NCBI GenBank assembly: GCA_035610835.1 | Contig: CM069449.1 | Location: 10,993,855 to 11,057,854, forward strand | Source of the DNA: Ophiura sarsii | Lineage: Eukaryota > Echinodermata > Ophiuroidea > Amphilepidida > Ophiuridae | Direction of reading: 5' to 3' | DNA length: 64,000 bases | Shown here: positions 33,367 through 46,331 of the stretch, piece by piece | Layout of the letters: every line of letters starts with the position of its first letter | Position numbering within the stretch: position 1 is the stretch's first letter | The notes under the pieces: model-generated | Seen by the model: only the letters and a program-made list of their open reading frames with translations | Databases searched by the model: none | Told to the model about the DNA's origin: nothing | Program-made: the position numbers and the translations under genes

Positions 33367-35671
33367 TTCGTAACAAGTCTTATTTCTGATTGGGTTTAAG
33401 AGCATAAATGTGAGACACAGTCACAATAAGTCAAATTTATAATAAGTCTTATTTCTGATCAAAAGTACAATTTCAGATATTTATTTTTCATTTACTCCAT
33501 TGATTTTGTTAACAAAACAAACACTTTAAATGTCCATACCCAAACACTTTTCCGGAGATTGAGTATGTTTAACAAGTTAAAAACTGCATTTTCAGCAATA
33601 TAATTCTTGTAAATTATGAGTGAATATGAAATGAAAAATGATGAATGCTGCCTTTTTTTGCGTAAGGGGATAAAATTCGATTGCAGAATAACCTACTTTT
33701 TTCCAACTGAATATTTCCATCTAAATATGGATATGTAATGAACACTTATTAATCGTCGAGTCAAGGTTGTGTGTTGTTATTGTATTGGTTATGTAAAGCT
33801 TGTTTAAAACTAAAAGTGACAGTTGTATACGTTCACACTTATTTGATACCAGTATAACGTAATCAGAGACTTGAAAGCGGTAGTATGGGGTAAATCATAG
33901 ATGGTTTCAACAGGGAAAGGGAGTCTAGATACTGTTATGCATCAGTGTCTTCAAAAAGTAAAATCAATAAATAACTAGATACAATAAACACATATAACAT
34001 AATACAGTTTGGTTGGCATATGGATTGGCACATCTCAATATATTTGAGTGTTTAGTAGAAACAATCTTTTATACAATTGTTTTATCTTCTCTTGTCAGCA
34101 TGAAATAATATAAAATGAATAAACCATTCCTACATGTCAACGGAAATAGATTTGCGCTGACACCAGTACAATGTCTTGAGACCAGCAAACATAGGAAGAG
34201 AAACTTTATACTTGAACGAGAAAGTGACGAGTCGTTTAATAACGTATTAAATGGTGATATTTAAGTGCTTAACGGAATAGGCTGCCTACCCGTATGGTCG
34301 ATGACTGAAATAATATAGAAATATAGGACGGGTGGACCGAGCAATATAATTTGGCGCAAAATGAACGTCTGTCTTTTTTTTGTTTCACCGTCTGCCACAT
34401 TAAACAGGTAGCTTAGACACAATTCAATTGGTTCCTATGTGATATAATATGATAAACCATGCTATATTTTATGCGTTTCTAGTGTTAATATTATGTCTGC
34501 TGAGGTGAAGAGAAGGACAAAGATGTTGGCATGAAAGAAGAGAGGGAGATGGAAAGCAGTCGCACTCCTTCTAACCAACAAACATGATTTGTATTCATTC
34601 AATTTGAATGATAGGGTTCGTATCGCAGAATGGCTTAGGGATGACGTCAATACTCGACCTGCGGTTGCCCGCCGGTTCCGTCCGGTTTCAGCGCGGTTCC
34701 CATGATACGGCGGAATCTGCTGTAATATACACAGGTCAATAGTAACACCCTGGTGACACGCCCGGTTGATTGTCTGGTTACGTATGTGACTAATCAAATC
34801 TCGAGGTAAAGGGCTCAAGCGATCGTTTACAATAAGTATACAATACCAGTCATTATTTGGGGTTGGCTACTTTAATCGGTCGCATCCCATAGTGTCGCAG
34901 TTTAGTCAAAATCCATAGTGGATTGTAGTGCGAATCATGACAAAGATTACCCAATAGTGACTTATAGCTTCAGAAATAATTGCAATAATTGAAAATAGTA
35001 ATTAATAGAAGTACCGCACCGTTAAACTATTTCTATTGTATTTATTTATTTTATATACCTTCGAAAATAATACGCAAATGTTACAAGCTGTACAGTTTTC
35101 GTATTGAGCATCTTTGGGCATTTTGGTGTTTTTGATAATTTTCGATAACATCATTAATTGCGTGATAACATCCCGAAACACTTTTCGTCACTATGTGGTA
35201 CGACCAACCTGGAACTACAACGATGGAATGGTATCATTGAAGCTTAAGCATACATTAGTTTTAGTTTCATTCGTTTTTCAAATAACAAAGAAATAAGCTT
35301 ACATGGTGTGGTTCTTTCGTGTTCCATCAGCTCCAGTATCGAAACAGTGTGGTGTGGTTTAACTATCGTTGACGTAGTTCACGTTAGTATACATTCAAAT
35401 ATGGATTGCTCAAAGGGAAATAGGATGAACTATTCGGCTGAGGGAAAATAGTAGGCATACTATCTTCAGATCACCGAGGGGCAATAGTTTCACCCTATTT
35501 CAAGGAATAAAGAGCAGTCCATTATTTGTTTTATATAACGTATGAAAAAATTATAGTGTGCAATATTGATGAATGAAAAAGATCTTAAGGGTTGACGATT
35601 CATCGAGTCCCCGAGGACAAATTATTATTACACCTCATATATATATTCATAAGGGTATACTAATTTTTTTG

Positions 35672-35705
35672 ATTGGTTCATTTTTAACAAAGTCGTATAT
35701 ATAAA
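35672..35705 (+). promoter_or_regulatory. CCAAT/TATA promoter-like segment, unit 3
   Basis: ATTGG at 35672-35676 and TATATATAAA at 35696-35705, with the same spacing and the same downstream AATTCGTGTTTGTTTTTACT as unit 2. The MITE at 35745 follows closely. Confidence 0.3.
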
Positions 35706-35744
35706 AAGCTTACCAAATTCGTGTTTGTTTTTACTCTGCTACTA

Positions 35745-36613
35745 CACTCTAAACATCAATCTACCCTACCTGAGTAAAATCATACTCCTTTTGATAGTCA
35801 AAAGGGAACAGCTCATTTTTTGAGTAAACTTGACGCAGCAAAGATTGAGTAGCAAATTTACTGTGCCGTTTAGTAAAATTTTAGTCAATACCTGGCTCAA
35901 CAATTGAGTAAGCTTTTATTTCGCCTTACTCAACAGTTGAGCTGTTCCCTTTCTCACTCAACAGGGTACTAAACCTTACTCAACCAACAAGGAGTAATAT
36001 TTTGCACAGTTTTTGAGTAATATTTTGCCCAACTGTTGAGCAACGTGAATTTGACTCAACTGATATTGCGCAGGCTGTTTGCCCAACTGTTGAACAATAT
36101 GAATTTGACCATGGAAGTAATTGACTTTACTGATGTCGGGGAAATTTTCCCCATTCTTGAATTATTACCCACAAATTTCAGAATTAGGTTTACAGAGGGC
36201 TAGGAGTGCATCCAGTCTGAGAGCGAGTGGGTGACTGACTTGGGTAATTTCAACATTTGCATCACGTTCATCATGCTTTCATCAAAAGTTCATTGCCTCA
36301 CAACAATGAAACGATTATTGTGTAACTTTCGGGTAATAATTATGAGGTCTTACCTTAAAGAATGGGAGAAATTTCCTACACACCCCAGCAAGAAAGCAGT
36401 AGTGTCAGTTCCGCCATGTCGCACGTGTTAAGTCATCAATGCGTAAACGCAAACTGCACAACGTTAAGTCAACTTTCAAAATGCTTTACTCAACATGTTT
36501 TTCACAACTTTGCTCGGGTCAGGAGTATTACGGAAATTCGTGTTTTGCATCCTGTTAAATTTGGACTCAATTTGTTACTCAACACGTTTAACTCAACACA
36601 CTGAGTAAAACAT
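35745..36613. mobile_element. ACTCAAC-rich MITE, unit 3 copy, right end deleted
   Basis: The left end TA-CACTCTAAACATCAATC is present. The right end stops at CACACTGAGTAAAACATTT and is fused to GTTGTCTGCTAA, which in unit 2 lies about 1.1 kb further on. One deletion therefore removed the MITE tip and the whole RTE fragment. Confidence 0.85.
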
Positions 36614-38783
36614 TTGTTGTCTGCTAAAAATCTGCCGAAATATCATTTTAAAAGCTCATTAATTAGAGCCTGAACTGATTATATAGGGGAAAATGTCTTA
36701 TTTCAAAGAAAAATGTGCAAGGAAAGGCCTTCCAGGGCCTTTAAAATGGTTGAAAACCCACATCTCCAAGGGGGCGTTGCCCCTTAAACCCCGTCGGCCC
36801 CTGGACCCACGCCAATTTCGTGCCCCCGGGTAACAATCATCCGTGCTACGCCCATGCACTCCAGCAAATCTTGAGTCTGGATGCTGGCAGACATGCTGGT
36901 AAGAAGTATATAGCGCCCTCTATTATATTTAAAGAGCATGAATATCCATGGGGATATTTGGCGGCAGTTGCCTGAAAGTGACGTTGTCACTCCTGTGTTT
37001 AAACCATGGCAGGTAATGTTTAAACATGTTAAAGCATCAAACATGACAGTTACATTCACAGTTACGATCAACTCGTTGGAGCTACGCCATCTACGACAGC
37101 GTCATTTAGCAACAGGATATCCAATTTCCTCATTGTCACTAGACAGAGTTGCCAGTCTGACGAAGCTGCTAGCTTAGCAGTGAAACGTAACTAACATGTG
37201 AGTGAACTATTCACTATTTATTGGATTTGTCTACGACGAAATCAAATCACAGATGTCCGCTAAGGTATTTTTTAAATCTGGGCTAGCTGTGATAAATTCG
37301 TTTCCATTCTACTCTCGTAGTCCCAATGAATATCTTAAACATACTATACTGTTTTTTCCAGAAATGAAGACATAAACAATCAGAAAATTTGAATTTACAT
37401 TTTATTTTAACACATTGCTTTGCTAATAAATATAAATGGAAAAAGAAACACGTTTCTTTACAACCAAATCGGACATAATTTAACATCGTGCTACAAAATG
37501 ATTTTTTTTAATGCTTAAGAATCAATGCATCTTTAAAATAAACACTATTTTCAACAAATATTGATTCAATATAAACGCAACCTCATGGGAAATGAAATGG
37601 TTGCATTGATTCGATATTGCGCAGTCTTCAAATGTGTAATCAAATTCTTCATTCCCAATTTCGCGGCCACGGCGTATCTTGTAAATGAAGGAATAAACCA
37701 ATACCCGGAAGAAGTTTCAAGCTTCTGAACTTTACAAAAGGTGTTAACCTCTACACTGCCATTTTTCTATGCAAGCACAGATGTTTTTATAAGCATTCAG
37801 GAATGCATGGAATGCTAACCATCATCACACTTCTACAACGAAAACAATGCTAATGTTGTCAGAGAAAAATAAACTCAAACGGTCGTAATTCTTCTGATGA
37901 AAAATAAAAATAATCACACACTTTGCTTGTTATAAATACAGACTGCAACAAACACAATTATACAAGTACATTTATCTCCCACAAACAAAAATGCTTCGGT
38001 GACATATGTCTTAGAGCAATCTAAATCATATTATTGTAATACAAAAAAAAAGTTTTAAGCATTAACAAGTTATTTGTACTTGTTCAAATGATTGGCTTTG
38101 TGTCACTATCCAGGGTTCATGAGAAAACATGTTGATTTTTTGCCACTTTTCCATTTAAATAACAATAATTTACTATTTAACTATGTTTAAATTCCAAGTT
38201 TTTCGAAATGCAACACTATCTACACCTGCACAGAGGCCAACTCGTGTGTTCACGGTGTGACCCGTTCATTCCAGTTACAATTTATTTTGTCACATTCACG
38301 TAAACAATGACCCAAGTGGATTTGCGACTATTTAGACTATTGGCCGCATACCCGTAATTATTTCACCGATTTGAATGAAACATAGTTTATTTTGTAGCAA
38401 AAAGTATCGTTTTTACAGGTGAGAAAGCGCAACACAAAAATGAAATAAAATATGTTTAGCTAAGGTTTTTAAAATTGTATATGTTTGTCACAGTCTGTAC
38501 ATATCTGTTAGCATGCATGCACTGTATGAAATGCATTATGTATGATTTTGCAGCTTAATTTAATAATATACCATTTTAGGTCAGAATGGATGACATCACA
38601 CAACATTATACAGAAACGTAGCACCTGGATCAATTCTTAAACACATACATTTTACAGGAATTATTGATTATAGACCTTCATGTTATACTACATGTATGAT
38701 GATTCAAAATCACTTTAGGAAAATAACAAATATAATTTTGTTTTAAATTATTTTTGAATATTTGACATTAATGGTCGTAGTCG

Positions 38784-39276
38784 TATGCTGGTTCCCTGCA
38801 TCAATGGGCTCCACACAACTTATCCATAGATGCAGGTACGCGCCGATTTCCACTCCAATCTGATTTGCTGGCAAAAAGTCATGCATATTCATGATTGACA
38901 AAAAATAGATCCACAAATAAATTCGATCAAGCCAGCGTCACCATGGTCACGCTTAGAATGATAACAAATTTGCTGATTGGCACAAACTATACGTGTATCT
39001 GCGCTAACCACAGCGCCGGACTTCACACGCACATGCAAGCATGTCATTGTGCGTTCCCCATCGCGCCGTAGCTATCGCAGCGCGACAATGCATTCAGCGT
39101 CGTAAGATGAGATATCTCAGCTACAGTTTGTTGATCGTGATTTACCTTATGCCATAACAGAGCGACAATGCAATGTGTTGAACTTACGGTTACGGTCGAC
39201 AATTGAGAAGCCTGTACCTGTACCTATGGATAAGTTGGGCCGGCCGGGGATACAGGGAGCAGGGAACCAGCATAAT
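38784..39276. mobile_element. MITE with TATGCTGGTTCCCTG ends, 493 bp
   Basis: The left end TATGCTGGTTCCCTGCATC mirrors the right end GAGCAGGGAACCAGCATAAT. Subterminal ACTTATCCATAG/CTATGGATAAGT is also inverted. GTAGTCG flanks both sides (38777-38783, 39277-39283). Units 1-3 have uninterrupted sequence here (GAAATTGTAGTCGGTG, with AAATTGCAGTCGGTG in unit 3). The 7-8 bp duplication suggests a hAT-like element. It is more GC-rich than the host unit. Confidence 0.85.
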
Positions 39277-39699
39277 GTAGTCGGTGTATTTAGTTATTGT
39301 GTTGTTCTTTTAGTTTAGTTTTAGTTATTTTCATTTATTTTATTTGTTCATTAATTAATATTTATTTATTCATTTACTTCATTTGTTTGTTCAGTGTACA
39401 AACATAAACCTGGTTAAAAAGATTTAAAAATACTTCTTTTAAACGTTGTATTTGACTTGAGTGTGGAGAAAACCCCCGATTTTATTAAATCATAATCAAT
39501 TCATAATACTATCTTTATTTGATATGCCACCATAATCGCTGAGACCTTATGTGAAGAATGTAGAGCAACCTGAAATCTGAAAAGTATATTAATTTTCGTG
39601 ATATAACCACTGAATATTAGTTGTTTGTAATTATTTTACATTTCTTATAGTGACATCATAATGATGCAACTGGTATAATCAATATTGAAAATAAATAAA

Positions 39700-39896
39700 C
39701 AATAGTCTGTTCGTCCATCAAAAGACAGTGACGTAACTACGCAGGCGCAACATTTACGCACGCGGCGAATATGTCTTGCGCCTTTCTACGCGAGAGTGTA
39801 TACGCCAGCGCTTCGAGTAGGCGGGCGCGTTTATGTACTGCAATTAATGAATGATGCAGCTACGTCACTGTCTTGTGATGGACAATTAGACTATAG
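39700..39896. repeat. CRE-containing palindromic element, unit 4
   Basis: Same fold-back as in units 1-3, with cores CAGTGACGTAACTACG and GCTACGTCACTG. It lies 127 bp upstream of the candidate ATG at 40024. Confidence 0.8.
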
Positions 39897-40023
39897 ATAA
39901 GCAGCAACAGAGTGCTAACAGACACGGATCTACATCTAACACTATTTTTACAATTATTTCATTATATTTACATTTCCATTAATTATCCAACATACAAAAA
40001 ATAACTTTCTTTATTTGGTGATA

Positions 40024-40086
40024 ATGGGGAATGTTTACATTGCGTATTATGTGTATGATGATAAGAAAAAATCGCTGATGTTAAAA
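40024..40086 (+). CDS. Candidate first coding exon, unit 4
   Basis: 21 codons MGNVYIAYYVYDDKKKSL then MLK, ending AAA|GTAAGG. It pairs in phase with 42743-42931. Differences from unit 3 are Asn/Asp and Phe/Leu. Product unknown. Confidence 0.32.
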
Positions 40087-42230
40087 GTAAGGTCATTATT
40101 AATGTAAAATCAATAACACAGCTAGATCATATCACTGTTATATACCGTACAATTCAATAGCTTGATTTTTTTATTCCATTCAATCATTAAATCATTTTGC
40201 ATGTGTGCATACTATTGTCTTGATGCATTTTTAAAGCGTATATTTTCTGAACTCCCACACATAGCGTGTTAATTTTGCTTTCATACCGGCGAAGAATTAT
40301 TGGAAATGATCAATGGACTAATAATTGAATGACTCTATTCATTATTTGCGTGGCACTACTAGGCCTATACGTAGCGAGGCACCAATGCAAACCTAATACG
40401 CATGACTGTAGCGTACAAGTGACTTGTAGTCAAGACTTTTACAATGACGACACATTTAAATTAAAATGATTATAGCAGATTCATAGTTTTATATATATAG
40501 GTTTACCATTTCAGTATAGGTAATGTCTTCCGATTGAGGGGGAGGCAGTGATTTTAAATTTTAATCTGATAATTCACAGTTCTATGCTTCCCTGTGTCTT
40601 GAATCACATCGTAGGTAGTGTTCATATCAAGAAAAGTTTTCTCGTGCCGTTGTCCAAATTGACATTCTTGATATTTGGGGATGTGTTGCTTCAACATGTT
40701 CAACGCTGTGAAGTCTATTATATCGCAGCGAAATCAATAGCATCAAAACGATGTCAATTGTGGTTACTATAATGGTAAATGGTAAAGGTCTACATCAATA
40801 ACCGATTTGTAAATATGTATGAATCTACTATAACTTCATCCATCATGCAATTATGCCTGCAAATGATACGAGAGGAATGCAACGATGGTGTGTCCCAGAA
40901 ATATGTTGGTGCAAACAAATTACTCTACCGTTATCGTGCAAGTATAGAGTACGCTCAAGCCTAGCGTTACGATTTTGCAACTGTGCCTCTTGCGTACATA
41001 CTTATAATAATAATAAAAATAATACAGGATTCAGGTGGTAACAGCGCGATGTCACGGAAGTTCATGAGATGATATTATTCCTCCAGACAAATGACAAAAT
41101 TATAATATATTATCATCACACCTCATGCATATTCATGAACTAATCATGCCACGGTTGTATCACGTTCATGACTATTTCAATGCAAAATCACTATTGAGTC
41201 AGGTCTGTATTGAGACGGGCGTTTATCGGTATTGCCTGTCACTAAAACCATAGTGAGATAAGGGTGATTTATATAACGGTAGCCAATAGAGGTTAGCCAT
41301 GTAGCCCTACGAAACGGAATACATAAGGGGAATCGAACCCGGCCTATTCTACATTCAATTAAATTGGTGCATGACGTCAAATTCATTGCATGAACCGTGT
41401 TACCAAATTGGCCAACATATCATGAAACAGGTGTGTCTTCTTTCTAAAAATCATTATTCCCGACAAGACGGCAACTAATCTAAAACACGGATAACCTATA
41501 CCATCCAGATGACTATTTCATCCAATACACTTCCGTGATATCGGCTTAGTCTCGCACATCTCTGCATCAGCGTGTCCATTCACCATAATGTAAATCAGTA
41601 GAACAAGACTTGCGCGTGTAATCGAAATTGCATGTCAATCATAATCCATAATGAACAACATTTATTCAAAATCCTTCTTTCAGAATCATTGTCCCATTTA
41701 ATACAGCGATTGTGATACTGTGTTCACTTTAGTTGGTAGGAGAAGAGTGTCTTATACATTGCTTTTCCATATTTAAAAAGGCTCCGGTCATTTTACCAAC
41801 TTAAGGTGAACTCGCTACAAAATTATTTCAGAAACGCTCGAAAATGAAAGTATATTATACAACTATAGTTGGTAGAGGCATCTGAGAAAGCAGTAGGTAG
41901 AGAAAGAGCGCCCTCATAAGGTTATTCTGAAAATAAACAAAAGAGACAAACATTACAGATGGTAAATAAAATACAGAATACGATGATAGGAGTAATTATA
42001 ATTTTACACGTCACAAATCTGAGTATACAACTTAATTATCTTTTGCCAATTTCCTTGCCTTAAATACACACATTTTGAGAGGGTCTACACCGACACCCCT
42101 CCGCACACTTTTGTGGATAAAACTAACAATTTCATGGAACCCTGCAAATTCCGACCATGCCCCGTGGTTACGGGCCTGATTATGATTGACGTAGGAGTTG
42201 AGTTGCTGCGCAATGATCCACTGGTTCATT

Positions 42231-42566
42231 TCATGATCTGTCTCTATTTTTAGGTCTGCACAATTGAACATTTCCCACGCATTTTGACGACCGCAAGTTT
42301 ATTATTACCCTGGAAAAATTGCATTTCTATAACGTCATTTTATAGACAACATTAAAACCATTTCTATCTGTCAAATTGCAAAATGAATTACTTTTGAGTA
42401 TCACAATGACTATCTATTTTCATATTTGTCATCAATAACTATCGTTCAAGAAAGTACAATGCTATTGTGTTTTACAGATGCACAAAAACAATTACTTACG
42501 GTCCGAAACATCGATGTACGCGATTATCTTTACCACATTCACACGCTGTGTTCAGTACAATACACA
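42231..42566 (-). CDS. 3' part of six-cysteine peptide gene, unit 4
   Basis: Exon A 42566-42500 has one silent difference (CGC for CGT). Exon B 42309-42231 follows a TTTTTCCAG acceptor, an improvement over the TTTTTCTAG of units 2 and 3, and has Val for Ile at its start and Arg for Gly near the end. All six cysteines and the stop are kept. Confidence 0.42.
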
Positions 42567-42742
42567 CTGCAGAAAATGAAAAATCAAATCAAATTTGTCA
42601 GTCAAAAGAAGAGATAAAATACAATTGAGTAATATACATAGTACGATATGAAAGCGTTACAACGAGGAAGGTAATACATTGTATATAGCAAGCTATTGAT
42701 TAAGATTGTGTATTGTGTATAGAGATACCTATCTCAGTTTAG

Positions 42743-42931
42743 ATCGTGGATAAAAAGAATGAGTACCCAGATTTAATTTTGAAATTGAAATACGAAAAGG
42801 AAATATCAAGCGTTTGTAAAACTAGTGACAATGTTTTGGAAAACGAGGACGCTCTTTATTTGAGAATTGAAGATATTAAACATTCCGCGAAAAATATAAT
42901 TAAAATCATCGCCAATTCACTTATTTGTCAC
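42743..42931 (+). CDS. Candidate second exon of plus-strand gene, unit 4
   Basis: 189 nt open with acceptor CTCAGTTTAG and donor CAC|GTAAGG, phase 0 on both sides, begins IVDKKNEYPDLILKLKYEKE. The CxxC of unit 3 is CxxS here (TGT to AGT), which argues against a metal-binding role for that pair. Otherwise as described for 31680-31868. Confidence 0.36.
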
Positions 42932-43538
42932 GTAAGGCGATGAAAAAAACCTGGTCTACGAGAAAACGGACCTCTCAGGTACGGTCGAGTGAGTGGTCGG
43001 GATTGTATTAACATTTCGGGAATTTTAACAATTTTCGGAATGTTCCAAAAATATTCAAAACGTTTCAAAATCCCAACAATGTTCAAAGATTTTCAAATAA
43101 TTCAAAAAATTCCCAACATTTCCCCAAACGTTGTTTCAATATTTGTTGTTATTAAAAATGGGTCGGCAGGGCCCTTTGAACAGTTTTTTGTTGCCTAATT
43201 GACACGATCAGTGAGTTGGAAGTCGGTCATGATCCAGAATAACCAGTCAATTGTAAGCAGCTTATCCAGTGCAACTACAAATAAATTCCTTTCATCGGAG
43301 ATTGTTTAATTATTTCTTTGGTTTGTTAAGTACAGTTTTAAGAATCACACGGAGACTCAGTTTGAACGCAATGTCTGCAGAAACAAAAGTAAATAATGTT
43401 CACGTCCCTGAAGTCCTTATTTCTTACACGAGAGAAAATAATATAATATTTTATCTCAAAATACTTTTGTTAATTAACAGGGTATGATGCTGCACAGTGA
43501 TTTCAGGAGTGTTATTTCAGGGGTAAATATGACTTTAA

Positions 43539-43753
43539 CACTTTCCACGCGGCTATTAGTTTTAGCCATTTACAAACAGATTTTTCAGAAACCCTTCCCA
43601 ACTTTCAAAGCCTATCTCAAGAATAACTGAACCAATACTAGGTATGTTTGAACTTATTTTCTCATGGTGATTAAATTGAACTATTTTGACATTTATTAAA
43701 CATTTGGTGACATTTTGGAATGTCATCTGCAGACGCCTGCCGCGAGGGAAGTG
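43539..43753. mobile_element. piggyBac-type MITE, unit 4 copy
   Basis: TTAA at 43535-43538 precedes CACTTTCCACGCGGC. The right end is eroded (CCGCGAGGGAAGTGT then ACAC rather than TTAA). Orthologous to 21075-21291. Confidence 0.85.
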
Positions 43754-43767
43754 TACACGGTAACGTA

Positions 43768-44373
43768 CACTCTAAGAAAAAAGGGTTCCAATTAGAACCT
43801 TTTTCTGTCATGTATGTATAACCCTAAGAGCTCTTAAGGTTCTATAAAGAACTTTAAAATGTTTTATAAAGAACCTTCAAAATTAAGATAGGCCTAGGGA
43901 CTTTCTTTAAGGACTCATCACAAAGTTTAAAAGAATGAAAAACAGTGTAAACAACATTAATCTTTTTTGGTTTTACATAATTATTTTGGCTAAATGTTTA
44001 CCAAAAAGGTTCTTCACTAGAACCAATTTCTTGGCTTAAGAACCTTTTTTAGTTCTACAAAGAACCCATGGGTTATCAGGAATGAACCCAAAAAGGTTCG
44101 TTAACCAGTGAAGAACCTTTTTGGAACCCTAGTAAAGAACCTGTTAAGGTTCTTGGAAAAAGTTTCTTTAGCCAGAAAATAATTATGTATAACTAAAAAA
44201 GATTAATGTTGTTCACACTGTTTTTCACCCCTTAAACTTTGTGATGAGTCCATGAAGAAAGTCCCTAGACCTACCTAAATGTTGAAGGTTCTTTATAGAA
44301 CCTTAAGAGCTCTTAGGGTTCTACATACAGGACAGAAAAAAGGTTCTAAGTGGAACCCTTTTTTCTTAGAGTG
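43768..44373. mobile_element. AGGTTCT-rich fold-back element with CACTCTAAG ends, 606 bp
   Basis: The two halves (43768 to about 44070 and about 44075 to 44373) are near-perfect inverted copies. Ends CACTCTAAGAAAAAAGGGTT with TA on each side (43766-43767, 44374-44375). Unit 2 holds the empty site at 21328-21329 (GTAACGTATCGTAT). The arms carry many AGGTTCTT/AAGAACCT words. It resembles fold-back elements of the Angel type known from fish; assignment is tentative. Confidence 0.9.
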
Positions 44374-46107
44374 TATCCTATAATAATGCCTGTACATACT
44401 GCTGGTTAGGGAGACTGCATGTCAGTTATTTCGATTTATAATGTCTTAAGGTATGGATAAGAAAATAACTGTTGTTTCCTGAACGAATAATATGAGACCC
44501 AAACCAGCATGAGTAAATGAGGCACAATGCTAATTTGAATTAAGAGCATAAATGGGGGACAAAGTAATAATAAGTCAAATTCATAAAAAGTCTTATTTCT
44601 GATCTTTGACACCTCGTGTCTCCAACCAAATACACAACTTCAGAGTTAAAGTACATTTCGAGATATTTATATTATATTTACTCCATTGATTTTGTTAACA
44701 AAACAAAAACTTTAAATGTCCATACCCAAACACTTTTCCGGAGATTGAGCATCTTTAGCAAGTTAAAAACTGCAGTTTCAGCAATATAATTCTTGTAAAT
44801 TATGAGTGAATATGAAATGAAAAATGATGAATGCTGCCTTTTTTTTACCAATTTTGACGTATCTATTTGACGTAAGGTGATACAATTCTATCGCAGAATA
44901 ACCTACTTCTTTTCCATCTGAATATTTCCATCTATATATGGATATGTAATGAACACTTGTTAATCGTCGAGTCAAGGTTGTGTGTTGTTATTGTATTGGT
45001 TATGTAAAGCTTGTTTAAAACTAAAAGTGACAGTTTTATACTTCCACACTTTATTTGATATCAGTATAATGTAATCAGAGACTTGAAAGCGGTAGTATGT
45101 GAAAACTCAAAGTCATAGATGGTTTCAACAGGGAATGGGAAGTCTAAATACTGTTATTCATCAGCGTCTTCATCAAGTAAAATCAATAAATAACTAGATA
45201 CAATAAACACTTATAACATAATACAGTTTGGTTGGCATCTGGATTGGCACATCTCAAGATATTTGAGTGTTTAGTAGAAACAATCTTTTATTTTATTGTT
45301 TTATCTTCTCATGTCAGCATGAAATAATATAAAACGAATAAACCATTCCTACATGTCAACGGAAATAGATTTGCATGTCTTGAGACCAGCAAACATAGTA
45401 AGGAAGAGAAACTTTATACTTAAACGAGAAAGTGACGAGTCGTTTAATAACATATTAAACGGTGGTATTTAAGTGCTTAACGGAAAAGGCTGCCTACGCG
45501 TATACATGCTCGATGACTGAAATAATATAGAAATATAGGACGGGTGGGCAGGGCAATATCATTTGGCGTAAAATGAACGTCTGCCTTTTTAGTTCATCGT
45601 CTGCCATATTAAGCAGGTATCTCAGACACAATTCAATTGCTTGCCATGTAATATAATAATATGATAAACCAGGCTATATTTTATGCGTTTCTAGTGTTAA
45701 TACTGTGTCTGCTGAGGGGAAGAGGAGGACAAAGTTGGGGAATGAAAGATTAGAGGGAGCTTGAAAGCAATTCCTGTTCTCCTAACCAACGAACGTAATT
45801 TATTTGTATTCATTCAATTTGAATTATAGGGTTCGTATCGCAGAATTGCTGAGGGACGACGTCAAAACTCGACCTGCGGTTACCCGCCGGTTACCCGCCG
45901 GTTCCGTCCGGTTCAGCGCGGTTCCCATGGAGTCTACTGTAATATATACAGATAATGAGGTCAATAGTTATACCCTGGTGAACACCACCTGTTGATAATG
46001 TCTGGCTACGTATGTGAGTAATACAATCTCGAGGTAAAGGGTTCTCAATTGATCGTTTACAACAGGTACAATACTATTTATTGATTTTTACTGGAGCTTT
46101 AATCGGT

Positions 46108-46331
46108 TTTAAGCCCAATTAAATCGTGACTGCAAATAAACAGATTAATAGTGTAAATTGGACCGGTCGAGGCAATAGCATTTAAAATCAACCGGCGGTT
46201 GTTCAAAGTTGCATGCGTGAATATCCATAAACCTGTACAAACATTTGACCTGAATGAACCGCGCTGATCCGGACGGTACCGGCGGGCAACAGCAGGTCGA
46301 GTTTTGACGTCGTCCTTGAGATGATCTTGTA
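46108..46331. other. Array right flank with an inverted unit fragment
   Basis: About 75 bp at 46245-46318 is the reverse complement of the unit's GACGACGTCAAAACTCGACC / GCGGTT / CCGGTTC / GCGCGGTTC block at 45855-45930. The array therefore ends in an inverted copy of one of its own segments, or both are ends of an unrecognised element. The two minus-strand ORFs here are not supported as genes. Confidence 0.6.

Larger units (their letters stand above)
26685..37116 (+). repeat. Array unit 3 (10.4 kb)
   Basis: Third direct copy. It lacks part of the region equivalent to 15900-16080, the RTE fragment and the CACGGCTG MITE. It has a private 0.8-kb block of tandem repeats (32562-33366). The RTE loss is a deletion that begins inside the right end of the ACTCAAC MITE (about 36613) and resumes at GTTGTCTGCTAA. 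Confidence 0.93.
37117..46107 (+). repeat. Array unit 4 (partial, 9.0 kb)
   Basis: Fourth direct copy. Homology to unit 1 ends near 46107, within the block TTTACTGG...GCTTTAATCGGT, so the promoter-like segment, ACTCAAC MITE and RTE regions are absent. It has private insertions at 38784-39276 and 43768-44373. Confidence 0.92.
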
